Assembly (NCBI GenBank): GCA_947179485.1
Contig: OX359247.1
Location: 55,897,131-55,961,130, forward strand
Direction: 5' to 3'
DNA: 64,000 bases
Source of the DNA: Allacma fusca
Taxonomy: Eukaryota > Arthropoda > Collembola > Symphypleona > Sminthuridae
The notes beneath the pieces were generated by a model. It searched no databases, was not told where the DNA came from, and worked only from the letters and a program-made list of their open reading frames with translations. Within the stretch, counting starts at the first letter, position 1. Every line of letters starts with the position of its first letter. Of the stretch, positions 10,218 to 23,454 are shown piece by piece. The position numbers were made by a program, and so were the translations under genes.

Positions 10218-12385
10218 ATGCACAAAGATTTACTTCGGATTTTCCTTGCCATTGAAGTAATAAGATCAATATTCACGTGCAATGTGGATTTAATTCATGT
10301 TTTAAAATGTATACTTCAAGTTCCTGATCTCAACGTTATTGGTATTGTTTTAATTTCTGAATATAAGCACCAATCTGTATTTGATAACGAAAGGGAGTGT
10401 ACTATTAGGGATGCTCCAACTCGATTAATCGTTGTCAATGGCCAAAACAATTACCCCCTAAATGAAGAACATGTAGGGAAACTTGGAAACCAAATGTTAC
10501 TTTCACTAACTGTGTCTAATAATAATGACTTATTGCTTAGAAATAATACTCTCTATTTTTCATCAAACCTTGCTTACAATATATTTTTGCTCCAAAATAA
10601 TGATCGAAATTTGAATGACGACAGTTTCATGCCAAACATTGCAAAAGCTGTTCAAAGGCTTAAAAACGCGTATTTCCTGATTTCTGATTCCAAGTTCTGG
10701 CATATTTATTTACGGAATTTCAAAAGTGATAACCTTATTCTAGCTAAGAGTTTTAGAAAATTTAAGTTTTCTTCACGTAGTCCTCTTCGAAAGTATCCCA
10801 ATTTCCAACTCGACACAATAGCCAGTGCCGACTGTCCTATCTGCGGCGGCACTCTTGAAATTTTTCAGCAAACTGGTGTATGGACGGATCCATCTACCGC
10901 CTTTTTTTACGAACTTGCTCAGAGGGTTAACGCTACACTGGAAATTCTCCCTACTTTAGGCATGGTTCATAGAGGAAGGAATGAAAATGGAGAGTGGGAT
11001 GAATACATGCAATCTGTTCTGGATGAAACTGCCATTGTAACTGCATACGTCCAGGGAACTCGTGAAACTTTTGACCATATTTTAGTAACCCAGCCCTACT
11101 TTTTCGACAAAATGTGCTTCATCTATGCATTACCACAACTAATTAAGTTCAATCCTTTGAGCAGACTAGTTAATCCATTCAACCCAGCTGTTTGGGTTTC
11201 AGTTGTGACATCGATTTTTGCTTTTTTTGCAACCCTGCAAATTATTATTTCTCAAAAAAATCGGGGAGATTTAAAGAAAAAGGTTAACATTTTAAGCACT
11301 TTTGGTGCAACATTGAAACCGATTTTTGACCAAGGATCAATTGAAACAAAAGCACTTGACAGATGCATGTCAAGCAGTCTGAGTAGATCAGTTCTAGGTT
11401 TGTGGCTGCTTTTGCTGATAGTATTAGGATGTGCTTATAAATCTAAATTAGTAGAGTTTATTGCTTTACCAAAGTTTAATCCAGTGCCAACCACGTTTGA
11501 GGAAATGGCCGAATCCGATTACAAACTCTTGGCAATCTTTTTCGTCGATCAAATTGAACAAGACTTGAGGGTCAAGAATAATACGGTGACCAATGCAATA
11601 TTGAAGAGAGTTGTGGAGCAAAACTTTATGGAGCCTGACGTAAGCTTTGACTAAATGTATGGACTCGATGAGATAGGAAAAATAAGAATTAACAATATTC
11701 ATAAACAAATAATATGTATCGTATTTTACAGTGTTATAAAGGTATTTTTGAGGAGAAAGCCGTTTGCATTGGATATTCAGTGGTTTTTTGGACCGTTGGG
11801 ATTCAATTTATGGTTGACGTTAAAATGAGACCGATGTTCAAAGTATCCTCGGAATCTTGGTTTTTTGGATATATTTCGATGGGTGTAAGTCTCGACTATC
11901 CTGAACTTCTAGGTAAGGAACATTATTTAATACGACTATGTAATGTAATGACTATCTGTTAGCAAACAATGCTCAAAATCAAATGTTATATGATATTTTT
12001 GGACTGCCGTATGAAAATAATATGGGTTGAGTAAAGTCATGTGAAGGTGTGTTTTCGCGACCTTTCAGAACCACTGAATAATATTTTGGCAAGTGTGGAC
12101 AACGGTGGATTGCTAGCAAAATGGCAGAAGGAACGACTGAGATACGATCTCAAAACTGGTCAGAAAAATGCAATAAAATTTGCGGAGGAAAATTTCCTAT
12201 ACAAAGGGGATGGAAGCTCTATGAACGATTTCAACAATTTTTCGTTTTTGCTGATACAAGTGATACTTTCTGCCATTATTTTCGGAGGCATGGCATTTGC
12301 TTTAGAATTATTCATGGCACACAAGAAGCAGCGTAACGATTTTGATAACCGTTCATGTTTAATGCATTTACAAAAGCTGCTGTAA
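10218..12385 (+). CDS. IR-A2, divergent ionotropic receptor
   Basis: Three exons: 10218..11639, 11732..11912, 12069..12385; 639 aa. I chose the ATG at 10218, not the in-frame one 35 codons earlier, because MHKDLLRIFLAIEVIRSIFTC is a signal peptide that aligns with the starts of IR-A3 and A4. Order: poorly conserved N-terminal region; S1 lobe with CPICG (about residue 206) and ENGEWDE; M1 (about 323-345); a short pore-region segment; M3 WLLLLIVLGCAYKSKL (about 396-411), where classical glutamate receptors have SYTANL; S2 with LPKFNPVPTTFEEMAES; M4 in exon 3 (about 592-615). The Y-x-S-x-L block and the P-(F/Y)-x9-T-x-x-(D/E)-L arrangement fit IRs. Introns are 92 nt (phase 0) and 156 nt (phase 1). 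Ligand unknown. Confidence 0.9.
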
Positions 12386-13078
12386 AAATCTAGGTTTTTA
12401 CGAATTCAATTTTGTGTTTTGTTTTCAAAGTCAAATTATTTTGGATAGCCAGATTTAAAAACATGATGCAGAATAACACACAAAAATGTCCGCCTGTCTC
12501 GATCCAGTCTCTTTTGCCTCAAGAATCAAATGTAAAGATGTAATCTAAAAATATCAGCTAGCCTTTTGCTCACTCAACTGCCGCTACTGAGCCTTATGTG
12601 TATACTTTATTTATCAGACCAACTGGGTCGAAAATTTGTGAATACCTGTAACATGTACTGGTTTTATTCTCTCAAGATGTCATCTCATAGTGACTGTTAT
12701 AAGCTAACATTGTGGAGACCGAACTTATACTTAGTTTTTAGGACTTGACTAAAGTTGCTAGAACTTGGTGTCGAAATGAATATTTAACGGACATCAAGAT
12801 TTTACGTACTCTATTCTATGTGCTCATAATTTAGATGCCGTAGACAAAGTTAAAGGCGTTTAATAAATAATACATAGCATGCGTAAGTAGCATTAATAAT
12901 TATTATTTCAAATACACAGTCGCTCAATAAAAGTGCATTTCGTATGATTCAATCATATTAAGAAGCTGAAAGTTCCTGTCCCAATAGTATTGTGGAGTGT
13001 TGCATAATGTCAGTTTGTTTGTCTGGACGATATTTACGAACCAAGGACACCCGGCAATACATATTTTTTATATGGGTA
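12386..13078. other. No gene recognised
   Basis: 3' flank of IR-A2. Short open frames only, no motif or repeat supported. Confidence 0.4.
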
Positions 13079-13842
13079 GACCAAAGGTGTTCAAATGACT
13101 CAGCCTATCCTATATCCTTCCTATTTATAAAATTTGAACCGAGCCTACATATATGCCTACATTTTAACCGCCGAATAGATCAGCCTATCCTACATCCTTC
13201 CTATATGGGGTCCAGCAAACCTACATATTAGCCTAAATTTCACTAAAAAATTAGCTCAACGAATTCTACACCCTTCCTAAATCGTATGTGCTTTTCATAT
13301 CTGACAGACTATGTAAGACCATTCTACTCTAATAAATTAAAAATCCTGTCTCAAGTAAATGGGGTTGAAATAAAATAGTTTAAGTTTATACACCTTGACC
13401 AAAGCCCTAAGAGCAAAATAGTATGGATCTTAATTTGGTTTACGCCGGAAATAGTACGCAAATTTTACAATATTGGTCAAAAGGGATGTCACACTTAAGA
13501 TTTCCTTAAGTTCCCACTTTACCGAATATTTAGAAGTTTTGATTTCGGTGAGGTTTCAGCCCATATCAAGGCGAGATAGCACGTATACGTTTCACGCTTG
13601 AACCACTCATTTTCATTTTGTCCATTCCATATGCCATTAAATGAAGGTGACATGCTTCAATAGCCTACATATACAGTATGCCTATAATTCTACAACGGCC
13701 AAGCCTACCTATTTTGTAGGCTAGGTTTTAAGTGTATATTCTTGCACCCTATTTTGCCTACAAGCCTCTTTAATAAAATCCTCGAACCCTATAAATAGCC
13801 TACAAATAGGCCTATATGTAGGATAGGCGGACACCTTTGGAG
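13079..13842. mobile_element. TA-flanked inverted-repeat element (MITE-like)
   Basis: Ends are inverted: GACCAAAGGTGT at the left and the inverse of CTCCAAAGGTGT at the right, each bordered by TA (13077-13078 and 13843-13844). Beyond the ends, CCTATCCTA and GCCTACATAT words recur in both orientations. No transposase frame was found. A TA target suggests a Tc1/mariner-type MITE, but the superfamily is not proven. A shorter relative may lie at 49526-49752. Confidence 0.5.
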
Positions 13843-15078
13843 TAGGCTAGATAAATCCGTAACAAGGCTTTTGTTGTTGAAGGAGATTGGATAATCTGTT
13901 TGTCCTCACAAAATTAAATGAAGTCATGTATAAACATATGTAAATATTTAGGCACAGAAACTGGAAAGTAAAACTTGCGCCATTTGTAGTATGATTTGTT
14001 ATTCTTTCCGCTTTATATTATCTTTTCCATCAACCGATAGATGTCGCACTCGTGGTTTGGATTAGATCGTGAAGGGTTTTTTTTTTAGAAGTGTGTGCAT
14101 ATTTATTACACTATAATTGGGGAAAAAATCATTTTATGTATGTATATAATATTAACAACAAAGCATATATGCCGATATGTACGATTTATATATGAAAGGT
14201 GAGGTTTTGCTCAATGCCAACCAGTGAAACACATATGAATTTATAGTTACGGTATGGAATGATCCCTAGGAGCTCTAGATGGTATGAATGTCTGTTATGT
14301 AATTAATGGAGTCGTTTAAATTTTCACTTTAAAATTTAAAAATGCTTCAGTGGTCGCAACAAAAAAAATTATGTGCAGTCATCGCAAGAGGATTTTCACG
14401 CGTCACTCCATTATACAACCATAAACTGCAAATAACAGCATACACCCTTGGCTGGAAATTAAGTAAACAAGTAGGGGTTAGTAAACGCTTAATTCGATAA
14501 ATGTTGCCGTATCACGTGCTATTTCTACTGAACTTCCCTTCATATGGCATATGCTGTGTTCCTTTCACAAAGCCTTGACACTCCAACCCTCGTGGTAAAA
14601 AGATGTTAGCTGCCTCCAGCCAACTTAATGTTTGAGCACCCAAAATCGTGAATCATGCTGCAACCAGTCAAGCGTATCGTTTATGGCAAGTACAATATCG
14701 AATATATTTTTTCTAGCTAATGCTAAAGTCAGCTGTGAATAAGCCACAAAGGAATTAGCTAGCTGTAATGGTAAAAATCACACTGACACTGACATTACTC
14801 TATCACTTCTGAGTTTCGAGCCGTTTTTACAACTGATCAGAAAATACAAAATTCTTCGAAGAAGGTTTGATCTTATTGTTGCACAAAATCTTGTTATTTT
14901 GAATTTCCACAAGCAGCTAAGTGCGCTAATTAAACCGTTGTCATTCTATCAAAATTCGAATTGGCGATGTATCGAACAGTTATTGTGTAGCGTATTATAT
15001 TTTGCATCAGAATTTTTTCCCGTTGCAAAAAAAAAACTAGTTTACATAACATTAGCATGAAATACCTAAGGAGTTACC
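13843..15078. other. No gene recognised
   Basis: AT-rich upstream region of IR-A3. No RNA gene, motif or repeat that I can support. Confidence 0.4.
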
Positions 15079-17215
15079 ATGTACCAGGATTTGCTCCGTA
15101 TTTTTATTGTAATTGAATTACTCCAATCAATTTACACTTGCAACACGAATATACCTCACATTTTAAAATTTATTCTTCAAGTTGAAGATCTGAACGGTGA
15201 TATCGTATTCATTTCGGAATATAAGCCTCTACTTCTATTAGACAATATTAGAGAATGTTCGGGCGACTCCCCTACTCAAGTAGTTATTCTTAATACACTC
15301 AGTCAAAGATCCACACCTGAAAAAGCATTTGTGTCTAGATTCTCGTCTCCAAAATCCCTAGTGTTGTCTCACTTGTCTTTTAATAATTTGGATTTTTTTA
15401 ACTCCACCTCCACTCACTACAGAACATCCGTAAATATGCATCATGTCTTCTTGCTAGATAATTCAAATCAAAATTTTATTGACGACAGTATCAAACCAAG
15501 TCTCGCAAAGAGTACAACAAGGCTTTTGAAAATATATTTCCTACTCTCCACTCCTAAGACTTGGCATATTTATTTACGAAATGCTAAGCGTGACGGTATT
15601 ATTCTAGCAACGAGCATTAAAAAAGGAAACTTTTCTTCTAATGAAAGAGTGATTCCTCTTAGGAAGCGAACAGATTTTGAGCTTGAAACAATTACTACAT
15701 CGGACTGTCCCATATGTGGCAATACCCTTGAAATTTTTCAGCAAACTGGCATATGGACCACTGCATCAACGGCATTTTTTTATGAGCTAGCACTAAATGT
15801 TAATGCTACACTAGATATTGTGCCTACTTTCGGCATGGTCCTCAAAGGTCGAGCTGAGAATGGACAATGGGATGAATTCATACAATCTGTAGTGGATGAA
15901 ACTGCCACAATGACGGCATACGCTCAACCCACGAGTGAGGTCCTTGATTATATTTTATTAACTCATCCTTACTTATTCGACAAATTGTGCTTCGTTTATG
16001 CACTCCCACAACCGATCAAATTCAATCCATTGAGTAGACTAATTAGCCCCTTTAGCCCAGCAGTGTGGTCATTAGTGGCAACATCAATCTGTGCATTTTT
16101 GGCAACCCTGCAGATTATTATAACTTACAAAAATCTTGGAAAAATAGACATAAAATTTCACACTTTAGATACATTTAGAGCAATCGTGAAACCAATATTG
16201 GATCAAGGTTCGTTTGAAACGAAAACATTTGCAAAATGTGTTTCAAGCAGTTTAAGCAGATCAGTTTTGGGTTTGTGGCTACTTTTATTGATTTCTATAG
16301 GGTGTGCATATAAATCTAAATTAGTGGGACTTATCGCTTTACCCAAATTCAGTCCCGAGCCAACTACGTTTGAAAAATTGGCAGAATCCGACTACAAAAT
16401 TATGTCCGTTCTTTTTGCGGAACAAGTCGAAGCAGACTTAAGGATCAAAAATACCAGTGTGGCCACAGCCATATTAAACCGAACCATGGAGACAGATTTT
16501 GTGGAGCCGGATGTAAGTTATATCTTAGGAGGAAATTTTAGCGCTTTGTCGCAGGATTACTGGTAATTATTTCTGTTTTGTAACCTGTAGTGCTACAAAG
16601 GTATTTTTGAAGATAAAGCAGCTTGCATTGGATACTCAGCCGTTTTTGGGAGTTTGGGTATTCGATTTATGGTCGATATTAAAAAGAGGAAAATGTTCAA
16701 GACATCCTCAGAATCTTGGTTTTTCGCATATCTGTCAATAGGAATCAGTATGAATTTCCCTGAACTTCTTGGTATAACAAATATCTGAATTGAACTGCTG
16801 TGTAACCAGTAACTAGCACTATTTTTACCGGCTCTCTCTTGTATAACATAATTGGCTTTGGTTTTCAGATCCGATGAACAATATAGTGAGAAGTTTCGAA
16901 AATGGAGGAATAGTGGAGAGATGGAAAGTGGAACAACTTAAGTACGATCTCAAAACCGGCCAGAATAATGCAATGCAGTTTTCAAGTAAAAATGGTCTAT
17001 ACAAAGGGGGTGTTAATTCAGTGAACGAATTCCAATATTTTTCATTTTTGTTAATACAAGTGATGTTGTTCGCAATTATTCTGGGGAGTAGTGCATTTGC
17101 TTTTGAGTTATTTACACTTAAAGAGGCGTGTCTTATTGGTGGAACGTATTCTTGCTTAAAGCAGTTGGTCAAACGGCCTCGAGAGGTCCAAACAGATGTA
17201 TTTTTTGTTCCATAA
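15079..17215 (+). CDS. IR-A3, divergent ionotropic receptor
   Basis: Three exons: 15079..16512, 16591..16771, 16869..17215; 653 aa. Signal peptide MYQDLLRIFIVIELLQSIYT. S1 carries CPICG at about residue 210, then STAFFYELALNVNATL and ENGQWDEF. M1 follows SRLISPFSPAVW; M3 is LGLWLLLLISIGCAYKSKL; S2 begins LIALPKFSPEPTTFEKLAES; exon 2 starts CYKGIFEDKAACIGYS; M4 in exon 3 is about FLLIQVMLFAIILGSSAFAF. Introns are 78 nt (phase 0) and 97 nt (phase 1). It is the closest neighbour in sequence to IR-A2 and A4, consistent with tandem duplication. No break seen. Confidence 0.92.
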
Positions 17216-18247
17216 GCAATACCTAGAAATCTGGAACAATTCCATTGAGCTACAATTCCTAAATTGTACAATTCTATATAACCTAAACCAATGTTATTAT
17301 TCTATTGTTATTAAAAAACCTTAAGAAATTGACATTCTAATAAGACCGACTTTACATCACGTTTGTGAACTCAAAAATTGACCCAGGCCAATGAAGTAAA
17401 TTTTAGAAAAATTGGAACTACCTTTTTCTACAAACTAGGAGAATCAAACGTCCGTATGTAGGCTAGCGTGTGAGATGGTTAAATTCTTATGATCACCCTT
17501 CCCATGCTACTAACTAACATTAAATTTAGAATTACAATGTGTTTGATTGACCATGACTTTCTTGATAACATTCAAAAGTAACGGCTAAATTCTAAAAGTA
17601 TCATTTTCATTTCATAACCCACGCTTTATAAATGGGTTCGCAAAAAGAAAATGGTACTTTTTAGAATTTAACCGACGATAACATACCGTATAATATCACG
17701 TGGATGCTAAACAAAGATAAATATCCGGGCAAACTCATTGCACGAGACTCACTCTCAAATCTGTATTGAGGTCAAGACTATTTGATATTAATTTGTATGG
17801 AATAATTTTGTGTGAAAGCCTTGCTTAAGGTATTTACCTAGCTTTGTGGTTATTTCCTTCCAAAAGGACAAATATAAGTCCATACAAAAAGCACGTGTAT
17901 GTATTATATTATGCAATGCGGAAGCAAGATGAGCAAGGAAGATTGGAGTACAAATGCCCAAATTGTTCGTACGCCTCTTGAAGTTAAAGTCCTCTTTCAA
18001 TCGGTTATGAAATAAAGAAATATTTCGGAGCACATATTCGATCTTTTTTTTTCGACATTGGCGAGCTGTGTCACTACCTTGGAAGTAGTCAATCAGGGCG
18101 GACATAATTGGAGAAGGTGATGAATTTGAAAGGCGCTTGCAGAACAGAACATTTATTCACAGTGTCGAACGGAACAATACTGTATTTCATTGCATGGTAT
18201 TACAGTAGCAGCAGAGTTGGCAAAGCACTTATTTCTGTGCAGTCAAA
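17216..18247. other. No gene recognised
   Basis: Spacer between IR-A3 and IR-A4. A 105-codon minus-strand open frame (17788-18105) shows no family features and I do not call it a gene. Confidence 0.4.
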
Positions 18248-20562
18248 ATGTACGGAAATTTTTACCGTATTTTTATTATTACAATTAAAATAATTCACTC
18301 AAGTTTTAGCTGTTCCATGGATTTAGCCCCAGTTTTAAAATATATACTTCAACACGGGGATCTCCATGTTGATATTACAATAATTTATGATTTTCATAGC
18401 CACTTTTTATTAGACAACGTGAGAGAATGTACGAACAATGCCCCTACTCAAATATTTGTCCTTAGTAAATTAAGAATTAGATACAACTCCAAAGAAAAAG
18501 GATTTGTTCCCAAATTCTGGAATCCAAAATCACTGTTACTTTCCCATTTAATGTTCAACAATTTCGACCAATTTTTCAATACAGTTTGGACTCATCATAG
18601 ATCCATAATATCGGCGTACAATGTAATCTTGCTAGGGAATGCAGATCGAAATTTTAACTTCGGGGGTTCCAAAAAAGCTCTTGCAAAAAGTGCTCAAAAG
18701 CTTAAGAATGCGTATTTCTTACTTTCCGTTCCGGAGTTCTGGCATATCTATTTACGAAATGCCAGAAGTGATAACCTTGTTCTTTCGAAGGTCTTTCCAA
18801 AAGGTTCCATTTCTTTAAGAACACCAAAAAACCCTCTCCAAAAGTATCCAAATTTTGAACTTCAGACAATCTCTTCTGCTGACTGCTCTTACTGTGGTGA
18901 TACACTTGAGATTTTCCAGCAAACTGGCATATGGACGGATCCATCAACTGCATTTTTTTACGAACTTGCTCAGAGAGTTAATGCTACGCTAGAAATTATC
19001 CCTACTCTAGGGATGGTTTTCAAAGGCAAGGATGAGAATGGAGAGTGGGATGAATTCACAAAATCCATTATTGATGATACGGCTACTTTATCGGCATTCG
19101 TCGTAGCCACTGGCGAGTCTTTGGATATTATTCAAGTAACTCATCCCTACTTATTTGACAAAATGTGCTTCGTGTATGCATTGCCACAACCTATTAAGTT
19201 CAATCCATTGGGCAGACTAGTTAGCCCATTTAGCCTTACTGTTTGGGCCTCGGTAATAATCTCAATCCTTGCAACTTTTGCAACCCTAAAAATTATTCTT
19301 GGATACAAACCTCCACGAGATAAAAATAAGAAATCTGACAGTTTGAGCATTTTTGCGTCAATTGTAAAACCATTATTGGACCAAGCTTCCGTGGACACAA
19401 AAACAATTGCAAAACATGCCTCACGTAGTCTGAGTAGAATTGTGTTAGGAATTTGGCTACTTTTGCTGATATCGTTGGGGTGTGCTTATAAATCTAAATT
19501 AGTAGAGCTTATTGCCCTACCTAAATTCAATCCTGAACCAACTACATTTGCAGCATTAGCAGCATCAGATTACAAGATAATGTCAATTCTTTTCGCCGAA
19601 CATGTGGAAGCAGACTTAAGAATAAAGAATACCACTGTGACCAGGACCATATTGAGCAGCGCAATAGAGAAAGATTTCATGGTCCCTGATGTAAGTTTTA
19701 GTTTTGGTTAAATTTGTTTGTTCAGAGGATTCAATTTAATTCTGACAAATAACGGGACGTTTGAATATGTAGACTTTCCGTTACTAAATTACAGGACAGG
19801 GAAGAACAATGTTTTTCCCTGTCCGTTCCATTCCAGAGTGTCGGATTATTTTACATTACTGTACTGCAGCAAATAATTATTGTTGTTTTGAAAATTGTAG
19901 TGTTTTCGAGGAATTTTTGAGGAGAAAGCCGTTTGCATTGGCTACTCATTTGTGTTTTGGAGTCGTGGTATTTTGTATATGGTTGATGTTAAAAAGAGGC
20001 CGATGTTCAAGGTATCCTCGGAATCCTGGTTTTTTGGATACCTTACCATGGGAATCAGTCTCAATTTTCCCGAGCTCCTTGGTAAGATATTTACGTCAAT
20101 GCACGGTGTGCTCATTTAATTATTCGAATTTGTATTTTACTCTGTTTCAATGAAAATTATTAGTAACGTTGTTTCAACCTTCCAGAGCCCCTGAATAGTG
20201 TGCTGAGAAGCGTTGGAAATGGTGGATTGGTAGAACACTGGCAAAAGGAACGGCTGAAATACGATCTCAAAACCGGTCAGAAAAATGCAATCACATTTGC
20301 AACTGAAAATGTCCTTTACAAAGGGAATGTTCATTCAGTGGACGATTTTAATAATTTTTCTTTCTTACTCATGGAAGTGATGTTGTTTGCCTTAATTTTG
20401 GGAGGTGTAGCTTTCACTGTTGAAGTCAGTGCACATAAATGTAATAATTGTAAACAGGGGAGCATTTCTACTTGTTTCTCACAAGCACGGTTAAAATGGC
20501 TGATGGGGTTAAATATTTGCCTAAAGAGAAATACTAGGGATTTCGGTAAAATTTTATTTTAA
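18248..20562 (+). CDS. IR-A4, divergent ionotropic receptor
   Basis: Three exons: 18248..19690, 19901..20081, 20186..20562; 666 aa. Start MYGNFYRIFIITIKIIHSSF is a signal peptide. The S1 motif is CSYCG at about residue 213, followed by LEIFQQTGIW and ENGEWDEF. M1 follows RLVSPFSLTVW; M3 is LGIWLLLLISLGCAYKSKL; exon 2 starts CFRGIFEEKAVCIGYSFVFW; exon 3 has GNGGLVEHWQKERLKYDLKT, then M4. The cytoplasmic tail is longer than in A2 and rich in Cys and Lys. Introns are 210 nt (phase 0) and 104 nt (phase 1). Confidence 0.92.
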
Positions 20563-21912
20563 GTAGATGTTTAAATGTGTTTAGAGTACCAACCTTTTAG
20601 CCCCGTTGAGCCGATATATGTATGTCTGTATGATAAAAAATATTTAATTTTACCTCGCCTTCAAAATTTGTTTCATCCTCCTTGTCCAAAAACGTTTGAT
20701 GTAGTACAGTAGAAAAAAATATTACGTTTTTAGGATTTAAACATCGGAGTATGTTCATGAGTTGGGATAAGCAAGTATAATTGTTTGGTAATAATTATAT
20801 TTCTTTTTTGTCCTACAGTTTTGTTTCCTGAGACCTAAATTTTTGACTTGATAAGACGAAATAAAGTTTAATTGAACCCCCAATAAAATTTGTGTCAAGA
20901 CAGCGTCATGAGATATCTTTATGAGCTCCTAATCGTCCATAAAAAATAAATTTTTTACGGTTAAGAAATCTCTACCAGGAACCTTTTTGGTTGCTTGATA
21001 AAAATTCCACCAAATTACAAACTATCAAAAGATATTTGTGAAAAAACAATCTTTCTTTTGACTTTTTTTCAAAACAATAATGACAATACTCCACATTCTT
21101 GACAGTTGTCAGTTTCTTCAGTTTGGAGTTTCTGGGTAAGGGGAATAAATTACTTTGTGAATACTAAAACATGGGAGAATTGGAGGTAGCGAGAGGACTA
21201 CAGGTTTTGTGACATGCTATTTATATCGTATATTAGAAATCCGGGACCAAGATTTATAGATCAACAGTAAAAAAAACATTTCAATTAGAAACAAAATATC
21301 ACCAATATTTTGTTGACGTTACAATTATTGACAAACGGAGCTTGACATTTTTTAATTATATTCAAAGCAGTGATTCTGCCCTAACTATCCACAAAACACC
21401 TCGACTTTGCTTCACGTTTTTGATGATTGCAACCACAATTCTTGACCTAGAACAATGGAAAAAAAATTTTGAAGTCTGCAACCAATTTTCTTGAAACTGG
21501 GGAATGTAATAGTTTGCGCCATTGTCCCTTATACTGTATGTGCTAGTGGTGAAAGAAAAAGGATGTTCACATAATTATACCTAGAAAACATTTTGTTGAT
21601 ATAATTTAAATTTCTTGAAAATTAAATACTAACAGTTTCTCGATGTGCGTATTTATTAGCGATGATCAAATGGAAACTATGAAACATTGTTGATTATATT
21701 TTTATTTAGCAACAAAATGATTCGTAGGCATTTATTGTATTGTAGAACTTGTTGGTGTAAGGAACAACCAAAACAGAGAAAGTGTCCCTATTGATTCTTT
21801 ACAATTATTAGCCAATAATAATATTTAACTGGTTATAATAATTTTATAGTCATATTTTAAATGTGGGTTACTTCATAGCTCATATTTTTTATATAATAAA
21901 TATTACGGCTTT
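20563..21912. other. No gene recognised
   Basis: AT-rich spacer between the convergent IR-A4 and Gr-like genes. No motif or repeat recognised. Confidence 0.4.
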
Positions 21913-23454
21913 TTACCACACGATGAGCATGTACCTAGCAATTTTACACACCATCAAAAAATAAAGTAAGGAACTCCGTTTAGTAACTGCCATTCCAAGT
22001 TTGAGGCAGAGCGGCTTCATGCAAAGTTTAGCACTGTAGATCTTCGGAAGAGCCTTCTGCCAATTTGTCAATAAATGCTCCGAAGTTTTCAAAACCTCAC
22101 CCATTTTGCCCAATACCACAATTTCCAAAATGGGATAAATTAAAAACGCCCAAGATGAGCAGACACCACTTAAGAATATAGCTTGATTACGCAAAGTGAT
22201 TGACACGTAGATTACCAATGAGTGGTACATAAGACTGTGAGCAAAATACGTGTAGATGAACGTAGACACAAAATATTTTTGAACAAATACATTCACAATT
22301 AGTATTTGCTTGTATAATTGCAGATTTCTCAAAATACGTGCCCGACGTAATATTGAATTGAAACTCTCCTTTGCAAACACTAAAGTACGTTTCGGCTTTA
22401 ATAATTCGACGGCCCGACTGAGGACAAATGTGTATGTTGCCGCAAAGTATGGTCCCATTGATAACAGGTATGTGGTGTCGAGCATACTTTTTGCATCAAG
22501 CATCGTTAAGACGACAAAGACATGTGTTGATTTGTACTCTGATGGAACCCAAGCATATAGACGATCCGAAATATTTGGATATTTAATTGCAAGGGAGACA
22601 AATGCAATTTGAAATGACACCAACATTGGTACAATGTTCATGCCTCCTACTCTCAGCAAACAATTCTCAAAACGGTACTTCTTCTGCGTTTCCGCATTGC
22701 TAAGATTTCCTTCAAAAGAAAAACAAAATAATTGTATACTTTCACTATACTTCTTGTTCTGGCTTCAATGCACAATACCATATAATAAGAGCACCCCAAC
22801 GAGGATCAAAATTTGTAGTATTGCCTCAAAGCTCAACCAAAATAATGATATTACAATGGGGTTACATACAAGAGCTCATTTAACTCTGTAATAATTATTA
22901 CTATCAGCATATTGAAGATAAAACAAATATTTGAAATTTAAACAATCAGTCAGTTCCAGTAATACGATTTATTATCCATGTATGTAGCCGAGCATGTTCT
23001 CGAATTTTAAAGCCAAAGTAATTAACATTAAATCGTGAGAACCTTGTTTTGACATTTAATGAATTTAAAACAGTAAATTTATCTTACCAGATTTGAAGCT
23101 ACTAAAAAATGATCTATAAGTTCTGTAACAGGCTGGAATGTCATCCAAGTTTTGGTATATTAGGTAATTGAAGTAGGCAGCATCCAATGTCAGAAGGGTA
23201 AATAAAATAAATAGAGGAATCTGCCCCGCAATTACCCGTTCTCTAAATCCGTAAATGCATGCAAAGCAATTAAAAACTTGGTGGAACGCTTTAAAGAGGG
23301 TCAACAATGAAAACACTTTCCACGTTAGAATTTTTGATGGCTTCCCAGTTGTAAAATACTTCCCTTTAGGATCCCACTCGTAAGGCAATATGGCACAGGA
23401 GCAACCAAATTTGTGAAAATTGTCAAGAGCACGTAAGCATGATTTAGGAAACAT
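21913..23454 (-). CDS. Gustatory receptor-like 7TM protein
   Basis: Two exons on the minus strand: 23454..23088 and 22709..21913, joined in phase 1 (donor TCTG/GTAAGA; acceptor after a pyrimidine tract ending TTTTGAAG); 387 aa, normal for insect gustatory receptors. Hydrophobic segments include VFSLLTLFKAFHQVFNCFAC, IPLFILFTLLTLDAAYFNYL, NIVPMLVSFQIAFVSLAI, YFAATYTFVLSRAVELL, LVIYVSI and SSWAFLIYPILEIVVLG. The N-terminus (GCSCAILPYEWD) resembles the G-C-x-P-x-x-W start seen in many Gr proteins. The hallmark TYxxxxxQF of the last helix is not present; the protein ends ARYMLIVW, which may be a degenerate form, or a small last exon was missed. Chemoreceptor identity is inferred from length, topology and cluster context. 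Confidence 0.65.

Noticed and set aside
12992-13231. 79-codon plus-strand frame
   Set aside because: Runs into the inverted-repeat element at 13079-13842; repeat-derived.
17788-18105. 105-codon minus-strand frame between IR-A3 and IR-A4
   Set aside because: No motif, signal peptide or homolog recognised; likely chance.
22310-22612. 100-codon plus-strand frame
   Set aside because: Antisense shadow of the Gr-like second exon.
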